A stretch of DNA of 19,418 nt. Origin: an uncultured Desulfovibrio sp. GTDB lineage: Bacteria; Desulfobacterota; Desulfovibrionia; Desulfovibrionales; Desulfovibrionaceae. The notes beneath the pieces are model-generated. The model was not told the origin of the DNA. It searched no databases and worked only from the letters and a program-made list of their open reading frames with translations. A program made the position numbers and the translations under genes. The stretch spans positions 1 through 19,418 of the forward strand of contig URBN01000036.1 in the NCBI GenBank assembly GCA_900546145.1, read 5' to 3'. This document shows, piece by piece, positions 14,416-19,418 of this stretch. Each line of letters opens with the position of its first letter. Positions within the stretch are counted from its first letter, which is position 1.

Positions 14416-16539
14416 ATGGCGGGTTTACAGTTCCCAGCGCCGGGCTGCATTGTCGAATATTTTGAGTCCAATACGCCGCAGATAGGCATGGTGACGGAGG
14501 AAGCCAGGGGGCGTCTCCGGCTTCTTCTCCCGAACCGCCGCGAAACCAAGCTGCCGTCCTCCAGGATACTGCCCTGGACCGGTCCCGTGGTGCCGGGCTT
14601 TTCTTCCCTGTCCCGGGACGGGATCGTGAAGGCGCTCGAGGCTTCGGCAGCGAAGCGTGACGCCCTGGCCCGCGAAATTCCCGTTCAGGAGCTCTGGGAA
14701 ATGGCCCAGGGCGAAGTGACACAGGCGCCGGCGCGCTGGTTCGCGGAGCTTTTCGTGACGGATCCGGACGAGGATACCGTGGCGGCGTACGCCCATGCCC
14801 TGCTTTCTGCCAAGACCCGTTTCCGCTTCGCGCCTCCCGTCTTCGAGATCTATTCCGAAGAGGATGCGGCCCGGCGCGACGCCGAGTACGAGGCGCAGAA
14901 GAGGCGCGAGGCCATTCTCGCCGAGGGCGTGCCTTTTGTGCACGCGCTCTGGAACGCGGTGCAGCACAGGCTCCCCGCGCCGCAGGAGGGGACGCCCGGT
15001 TATCCCGGACCTGAGGTGGCGGAGCGCCTTGAGCGCGTGCTGCGCGCGCACATGGCCGATCCCGAGAGCCAGGAAGAGGAAGCCCTCTGGAAGCTTCTCA
15101 TCAAGGGACTCCCCGAGGTGCCGCATATAGCCGTGCAGCTTCTCATGGCCTGGGGAAAGCTCCCCCCGCATTACAATTTCTGGTACGACCGCGCGGGCTA
15201 CGAGCCCGGCGATACGTGGTGGAAACCCTTCGCTGACGGGGTAAAAAAGTTCGCGGACGATTCCGCCGCCTGCCCGCTCCCACCCTGCGATCTCCCCTTC
15301 GTGAGCATAGACGGCTGGAGCACGCTCGACATTGACGACGCTTTCGCCATAGCCGCGAGGCCTGAAGGCGGCTGGACCCTGACCCTGGCTCTTGCCTGCC
15401 CAGGTGTCTGCTGGCCCTTCGGGTCCGAGTTCGACAGGGCCGTCCTGCACCGCGGCACGAGCATCTATCTCCCCGAGGGCGACAGCCACATGATGCCCGA
15501 ATGCATTTCCACGGACGCCCTCTCCCTTGTGGCCGGAAAAGACCGCCCCGCCCTTATCGTGGCCCAGGACGTGGACGGAAACGGAGCGCCCGCAGGCGAA
15601 TGCCGCATCAGCGTGAACAGGGTGACCCTCGCCGCCAATCTGCGCTACGTGGACTGCCAGAATGTTCTCGACGGGAAGGCCGGGGAAGACTGTCCGGCCC
15701 TGCCGTACCGCGAAACCCTTGAGATGGCGCTCGCCTTCTCGAAGGCCCGCCTCGCCTGGCGCGTGAGCCAGGGCGCCGTTGTCATCGAGAGGAAGGAACC
15801 TGAAATTGTTCTGAGCGGAGAGGGCGAGGACACCGTGGTGGACCTCAGGCCCGGCGAGAACGCCAGGGACGCCCAGAACCTCGTGGCCGAGATGATGATC
15901 ATCGCCGCGGCCTCGGTAGGCGACTGGGCCGCGGCCCACAGTGTGCCCATGCTCTTCAGAACCCAGGACGTGGCCCTGCCGCGCGAGTACGCCGGCGTCT
16001 GGGAGCGTCCGGAGGACGTCACCAAGATCATGCGCGCCATGATTCCCTCCACGCTCGAAACGGAAGCGCGGCCCCACGCGGCGCTCGGCCTGCAGCGCTA
16101 CGCGCCCATGACCTCGCCGCTCAGGCGCTACGCTGACCTCATCAACGAGGTCCAGCTCACGGAGTGGGTCCTGCACGGAAAGCCCCGCTTCAGCGGAGAG
16201 GAACTGCAGCAGATTCTTCTGCCCCTGCACATCGCCCTGGACGGAGCCGGACAGATCCAGCGCTTCCGTCCCCGCTACTGGAAGTTCCTGTACTTCCGCC
16301 AGAAGGGCGACAGAGTGTGGTGGCACGGCGTGATTACCGAGGAAAATGACGCTTTCGTGAGCGTGAGCCTGCCCGAGGAGGATATCTTCGTGCGCGGACG
16401 CCGCCGTATCTTTGACGAACGCGCCTGCCCCGGCATGGCTGTTGACATCCGCCTCGGCAAGGTCAATCCCCTGTACAACGAAATGCAGATTCTTGAGGCC
16501 GTTCCGTCCGAGGGCGGAACGGAGGAGGACATGTTATGA
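14416..16539 (+). CDS. RNase II/R-family exoribonuclease (RNB domain)
   Basis: A hydrolytic 3'-to-5' exoribonuclease acting on single-stranded RNA. The 707-residue product has the RNB catalytic centre SIDGWSTLDIDDAF. Its aspartates D299, D305, D307 and D308 have exactly the spacing of the four metal-binding aspartates of RNase II (D201, D207, D209, D210). MTSPLRRYADL (565-575) is the conserved arginine motif. The first about 290 residues are unlike the two cold-shock domains of E. coli RNase II. They begin with an SH3-like strand-rich part (GCIVEYFESNTPQIGMV) followed by long helical segments, resembling the helix-turn-helix type of RNase II seen in Deinococcus and cyanobacteria. The last about 70 residues look like an S1-type barrel. 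GGAG lies 8 nt before the ATG at 14416. The stop overlaps the plsY start. Confidence 0.92.
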   Translation: MAGLQFPAPGCIVEYFESNTPQIGMVTEEARGRLRLLLPNRRETKLPSSRILPWTGPVVPGFSSLSRDGIVKALEASAAKRDALAREIPVQELWEMAQGEVTQAPARWFAELFVTDPDEDTVAAYAHALLSAKTRFRFAPPVFEIYSEEDAARRDAEYEAQKRREAILAEGVPFVHALWNAVQHRLPAPQEGTPGYPGPEVAERLERVLRAHMADPESQEEEALWKLLIKGLPEVPHIAVQLLMAWGKLPPHYNFWYDRAGYEPGDTWWKPFADGVKKFADDSAACPLPPCDLPFVSIDGWSTLDIDDAFAIAARPEGGWTLTLALACPGVCWPFGSEFDRAVLHRGTSIYLPEGDSHMMPECISTDALSLVAGKDRPALIVAQDVDGNGAPAGECRISVNRVTLAANLRYVDCQNVLDGKAGEDCPALPYRETLEMALAFSKARLAWRVSQGAVVIERKEPEIVLSGEGEDTVVDLRPGENARDAQNLVAEMMIIAAASVGDWAAAHSVPMLFRTQDVALPREYAGVWERPEDVTKIMRAMIPSTLETEARPHAALGLQRYAPMTSPLRRYADLINEVQLTEWVLHGKPRFSGEELQQILLPLHIALDGAGQIQRFRPRYWKFLYFRQKGDRVWWHGVITEENDAFVSVSLPEEDIFVRGRRRIFDERACPGMAVDIRLGKVNPLYNEMQILEAVPSEGGTEEDML

Positions 16540-17141
16540 TAACGCTCCAGGCACTGTGCTTCGGAATTCTCGGCTACCTGCTCGGCGCCACGCCCTACGG
16601 CCTGATTATCGCCCGCGTGTTCTGCCATACGGACCCGCGCACCGGCGGCAGCCACAATACCGGCGCTACCAACGTGGCCCGCATGTGCGGCTTCGGCTGG
16701 GGTGTCGCCACCCTGGCCTGCGACCTCTTAAAGGGCGCGCTCCCCGTCTTTCTGGCCCAGATGGAGACCGGGTCTCCCGTGGTCGTCACCGTGGCCGCCC
16801 TCAGCGCCGTGCTCGGCCACGTGTTCTCCTGCTTCATGAATTTCAAAGGCGGCAAGGCCGTTGCCACGAGCATCGGTGTCTTCCTGCCCATCGCCTTCCC
16901 CCCTCTGCTCATCGCCTGCCTTCTCTGCCTTATCGTGATCTGGCGTACGGAGTTCGTGTCCGCAGGCTCCCTCACCCTGGTCTGCTCCATGCCCATCCTG
17001 CTCTGCCTCTTCGGGGACTTTCAGTGGCTGCCGCTTTCCCTCTGCGTGCTGGCCATCGTGGTCTGGCGGCACAGGGAGAATATTGAGCGCCTGAGGAACG
17101 GCACGGAGAAGAGCTTCCTGAAGAGCCATCAGACGCGCTAG
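16536..17141 (+). CDS. plsY: Glycerol-3-phosphate acyltransferase PlsY
   Basis: An integral membrane enzyme that transfers an acyl group from acyl-phosphate to glycerol 3-phosphate, the first step of phospholipid synthesis in most bacteria. The 201-residue product is almost entirely hydrophobic helices with three cytoplasmic motifs: GSHNTGATNVAR (38-49), FKGGKAVATSIG (103-114) and ENIERLRNGTE (181-191). These correspond to the three conserved PlsY motifs. Motif 1 has histidine where glycine is usual (GSGN), and motif 2 has alanine where glycine is usual (GGKGVAT), both mild variations. The ATG overlaps the RNase stop (ATGA), and GGAGGAGG lies 7 nt upstream, so translation is probably coupled. 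thrC follows 50 bp downstream. Confidence 0.96.
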   Translation: MITLQALCFGILGYLLGATPYGLIIARVFCHTDPRTGGSHNTGATNVARMCGFGWGVATLACDLLKGALPVFLAQMETGSPVVVTVAALSAVLGHVFSCFMNFKGGKAVATSIGVFLPIAFPPLLIACLLCLIVIWRTEFVSAGSLTLVCSMPILLCLFGDFQWLPLSLCVLAIVVWRHRENIERLRNGTEKSFLKSHQTR

Positions 17142-17191
17142 GCGCTGCCTTCCCGTCTTCCGCCCATTTTTTTGCTGTAAGGAGTTTTTTC

Positions 17192-18634
17192 ATGTCCGAC
17201 GATTTTCCCACCTACCGCGGTGAGATGGAATACTACTGCCTCGGCTGCGGCAGGCGCTATCCTTCCGACAGCCTGCTCTACACCTGCCCGGAATGCGGCG
17301 ATGTCCTGCTTCTCGAGAACAAAAAGTTCGACGAGCTCAAAAAGAAGAACGGCCAGTACTGGCGTGACCTCTTCGATTCCAGGGCCTCCACCCGCAGGAA
17401 CGCCCTGAGGGGCGTTTTCCGCTACTATGAGCTCCTGGCTCCCATCTTTGACGAAGAGGACATCATCTACCTCGGGGAGGGCCTTACCCCCATCATCGAG
17501 GCCTCTGATTTCATGAAGGAAAAGGCCGGCATTCCTTTCGCCTTCAAGAACGACGGCCAGAATCCCAGCGCCTCCTTCAAGGACCGCGGCATGGCCTGCG
17601 CCTTCAGCTATCTGAAATGGCTCTGCCGCCATCATAACTGGGACGAGGTGATCACGGTCTGCGCCTCCACGGGCGATACGTCCGCCGCGGCGGCGCTCTA
17701 CGCCTCCTATATCGGCGCCCCCCTGAAGAGCGTTGTGCTCCTGCCGCACGGCAAGGTAACCCCGCAGCAGCTTTCCCAGCCCCTTGGCAGCGGCGCCACA
17801 GTGCTCGAGCTTCCCGGCGTCTTCGACGACTGCATGAAGGTCGTCGAAATCCTCGCCGAGAAGTACCGCGTGGCCCTTCTCAACTCCAAGAACGCCTGGC
17901 GTATCCTGGGTCAGGAGTCCTACGCCTACGAAGTAGCCCAGTGGTACGGCTGGGACGTGAAGAATCTCTGCCTGTTCGTGCCCGTGGGCAACGCCGGCAA
18001 CATCACCGCCATCATGTCCGGCTTCCTCAAAATGTACGACCTCGGCATCATCGACAGCCTGCCGCGTATCTTCGGCGTGCAGAGCGAGCACGCTGACCCG
18101 GTCTACAGATACTACAAAGCCCCCGAGGGGAAACGCGAGTGGAAGCCCGTGACCGTGCAGCCGAGCGTCGCCCAGGCCGCCATGATCGGCAACCCCGTCT
18201 CCTTCCCCCGCGTGAAGGCTCTTGCCGAACGCTTCGTGAAGGCCGCCGGTGAAAGAGCTTTCCAGGTTGTCCAGGTGAAGGAACAGCAGATCATGGACGC
18301 CATGCTTACCGCCAACCGTCACGGCCACATCGCCTGCACCCAGGGCGGCGAGACCCTCGCCGGCCTCCTCAACGCCCGTGATCTCGGCCTCATCGGCAGG
18401 GACGAGCACGCCGTGCTCGACTCCACGGCTCATGCCCTGAAGTTCTCCGGCTTCCAGAACATGTACTTCGAGAACACCTTCCCCGCAGCCTACGGCATCA
18501 CCCCTGATCCCAGCCTGGCCAACAAACCCGAACTCCTCCTCCCCGAGGAGGCCAGAAAGGGCAGGGACGTGGCCGAGTTCGCCCGTGAGGGCGCGGCCGC
18601 CGTGGTGAAGCGCCTCGGCCTGAAGCACAACTAA
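17192..18634 (+). CDS. thrC: Threonine synthase
   Basis: A PLP enzyme that converts O-phosphohomoserine to threonine, the last step of threonine synthesis. The 480-residue product starts with a zinc-ribbon-like part (C16, C19, C32, C35), found in one branch of threonine synthases. The PLP fold follows: GEGLTPI (95-101), NPSASFKDRG with the PLP-binding lysine K130, ASTGDTSAAAALYAS, and the glycine-rich phosphate loop VPVGNAGNI. TQGGETLAGL lies in the C-terminal third. AAGGAG lies 8 nt before the ATG. The gene is downstream of the RNase gene and plsY on the same strand and is probably the last gene of their unit, closed by the hairpin at 18652. The neighbours give no shared pathway. Confidence 0.97.
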   Translation: MSDDFPTYRGEMEYYCLGCGRRYPSDSLLYTCPECGDVLLLENKKFDELKKKNGQYWRDLFDSRASTRRNALRGVFRYYELLAPIFDEEDIIYLGEGLTPIIEASDFMKEKAGIPFAFKNDGQNPSASFKDRGMACAFSYLKWLCRHHNWDEVITVCASTGDTSAAAALYASYIGAPLKSVVLLPHGKVTPQQLSQPLGSGATVLELPGVFDDCMKVVEILAEKYRVALLNSKNAWRILGQESYAYEVAQWYGWDVKNLCLFVPVGNAGNITAIMSGFLKMYDLGIIDSLPRIFGVQSEHADPVYRYYKAPEGKREWKPVTVQPSVAQAAMIGNPVSFPRVKALAERFVKAAGERAFQVVQVKEQQIMDAMLTANRHGHIACTQGGETLAGLLNARDLGLIGRDEHAVLDSTAHALKFSGFQNMYFENTFPAAYGITPDPSLANKPELLLPEEARKGRDVAEFAREGAAAVVKRLGLKHN

Positions 18635-18651
18635 CAGCGTCGTCTCAGAAC

Positions 18652-18691
18652 ATCAGAAAGGAGCGGTCAGCGATGGCCGCTCCTTTCTGAT
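18652..18691 (+). terminator. Long-stem terminator after thrC
   Basis: ATCAGAAAGGAGCGG (18652-18666) is the exact complement of CCGCTCCTTTCTGAT (18677-18691) around a 10-nt loop. No T-run follows. As in the palindrome at 1-52, the U-rich tract (CCTTTCT) is inside the 3' arm of the stem, so it may work in both directions. Confidence 0.75.
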
Positions 18692-18752
18692 CACGGGGTG
18701 TTTTATACCGGGCGGCGGCATCCCGGAAACACAATATAAAAATTTTTATCTG

Positions 18753-18758
18753 TATAAT
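18753..18758 (+). promoter_or_regulatory. Candidate -10 box upstream of the degraded gene
   Basis: A perfect TATAAT in an AT-rich stretch (about 18730-18775), 89 bp before the first ATG of the broken gene. No good -35 box lies at the right distance, so the call is weak. Confidence 0.3.
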
Positions 18759-18846
18759 ATTTTTATTTACTTTGAGTCCGTGAAGGAGTAGGAAGTGACA
18801 CAGGATGGTGATTTTTTTCTGACGATATCAACATGCGGAAAAAAAC

Positions 18847-19381
18847 ATGCAGAAACGGGACGCTAAAAAAGGAACAGGTCTTGATGAACTGTTCCTGAAG
18901 GTTGGCCTGTACAGGCGCAGTGAGGACCTGAGAGAGCTTTTTCTTTTTATCAGAAAGTTTCCCAGACTGGCTCCGTATAACGCCTTTCATCCATATCCAG
19001 AAACCTGGCTGCCAGTTTGTGGCGGAGGAGGATGTCTGGCTGAATAAGTACAACAGGCGGGTCATCCCCGGTTCGCGTCCCCTTGTCATTTTATGGCCTT
19101 TTGCTCCCGTGCATTTTGTCTTTGATTTGGAAGATACTGAGGGAGAGTCGCTCCCTGATGAGGTGCTTCATCCATTCAGAACCTTTGGAAGACTTGATCA
19201 GAAGATTTTTCACAGGCTGACCGGCAATCTCCGCTGCTACGGTATAGAGTACCATGAAGCAGATTATGGCCCGGGTATGGGCGGCTGTATTGCGAAAGCA
19301 AAAGGCAGCCCCATCGTGAGGGATGGCGGAAAAAGATACCGCATGCCGTACACGATGATTGTCTGTAAGGCGAAAGTATAA
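18847..19381 (+). pseudogene. Frameshifted and truncated accessory gene, possibly ImmA/IrrE-family N-terminal part
   Basis: Two plus-strand frames form one protein if a single base near 18988 is skipped. Frame one runs from 18847 to TTT at 18985-18987 (47 residues, ending LAPYNAF). Frame two runs from ATC at 18989 to the stop at 19379-19381 (130 residues, beginning IHIQKPGCQFVAEEDVW). The joined text (PYNAFIHIQKPG..., PGSRPLVILWPFAPVHFVFDL) reads as one domain that I associate with the region in front of ImmA/IrrE-type metallopeptidase domains in mobile DNA. I am only moderately sure of that family. No HExxH motif is present before the stop, so the C-terminal part appears lost. Composition is AT-richer than the neighbouring core genes, which fits acquired DNA. 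Start codon and ribosome site are weak. Confidence 0.6.
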
Positions 19382-19418
19382 TTAACCCCTTAAACGAACG
19401 AAAACTGACCCCCTGGGA
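19382..19418 (-). mobile_element. Possible end of an insertion sequence (IS21-like)
   Basis: On the minus strand the window edge reads GGGGGTCAGTTTTCGTT and then AAGGGGTTAATTATAC, two spaced GGGGTYARTT units. This resembles the multiple terminal repeats of IS21-family elements. It begins right where the truncated gene stops. No transposase is inside the window, so the call rests on pattern memory and position. Confidence 0.3.

Noticed and set aside
14425..16326. Minus-strand frame opposite the RNase gene
   Set aside because: Same mirror effect; the plus strand has the RNB catalytic centre.
17138..18628. Minus-strand frame opposite thrC
   Set aside because: Mirror of the threonine synthase gene; no domain, biased composition.
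1..19418. CRISPR array, rRNA or tRNA genes
   Set aside because: No regularly spaced repeats and no cloverleaf or rRNA signature were found on either strand.

Overview
The window is GC-rich, densely coded bacterial DNA. Two features point to the Desulfovibrionaceae (the Desulfovibrio/Bilophila/Mailhella group): a Re-type citrate synthase next to an aconitase, and the overall gene style. The rest is housekeeping: ribosomal protein S1, MutL, SerRS, an RNase II-type enzyme, PlsY and threonine synthase. The taxon is inferred from gene content; no rRNA marker is present.

Layout. Positions 1-2217 (minus): a small zinc-ribbon protein gene, then rpsA with its own predicted promoter and a 5' hairpin, closed by a perfect 52-bp palindromic terminator. 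Positions 2382-4340 (plus): mutL. Positions 4337-5342 (minus): a YajG-like lipoprotein gene followed by a small unknown gene whose stop codon overlaps the mutL stop. Positions 5741-7446 (plus): serS and an OsmC-family gene in one unit, ended by a clear terminator. Positions 7509-9896 are accessory in character. They hold a gene-poor stretch with several palindromes and repeats, a minus-strand AlbA_2/HATPase_c_4 (Schlafen-type) regulator gene, and a very AT-rich intergenic island with repeated motifs. Positions 9897-14116 (minus): Re-citrate synthase then aconitase, probably one operon with a structured GC-rich leader. Positions 14416-18634 (plus): RNase II-type gene, plsY (ATGA overlap) and thrC, ended by a long-stem terminator. 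Positions 18700-19418: AT-richer DNA with a frameshifted, truncated gene fragment and a possible insertion-sequence end at the window edge.

How the genes work together. Re-citrate synthase and aconitase would carry oxaloacetate plus acetyl-CoA to isocitrate, the start of the oxidative arm that anaerobes use to make 2-oxoglutarate and glutamate. The most unusual element is the citrate synthase itself. After a complete catalytic domain it carries about 110 residues that look like a Cache/PDC ligand-binding domain, a fold normally found outside the membrane in chemoreceptors. Here it lies in a protein with no signal peptide or membrane segment, which suggests a built-in metabolite sensor controlling carbon entry to glutamate synthesis. 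The remaining genes are ordinary core functions without a shared pathway.
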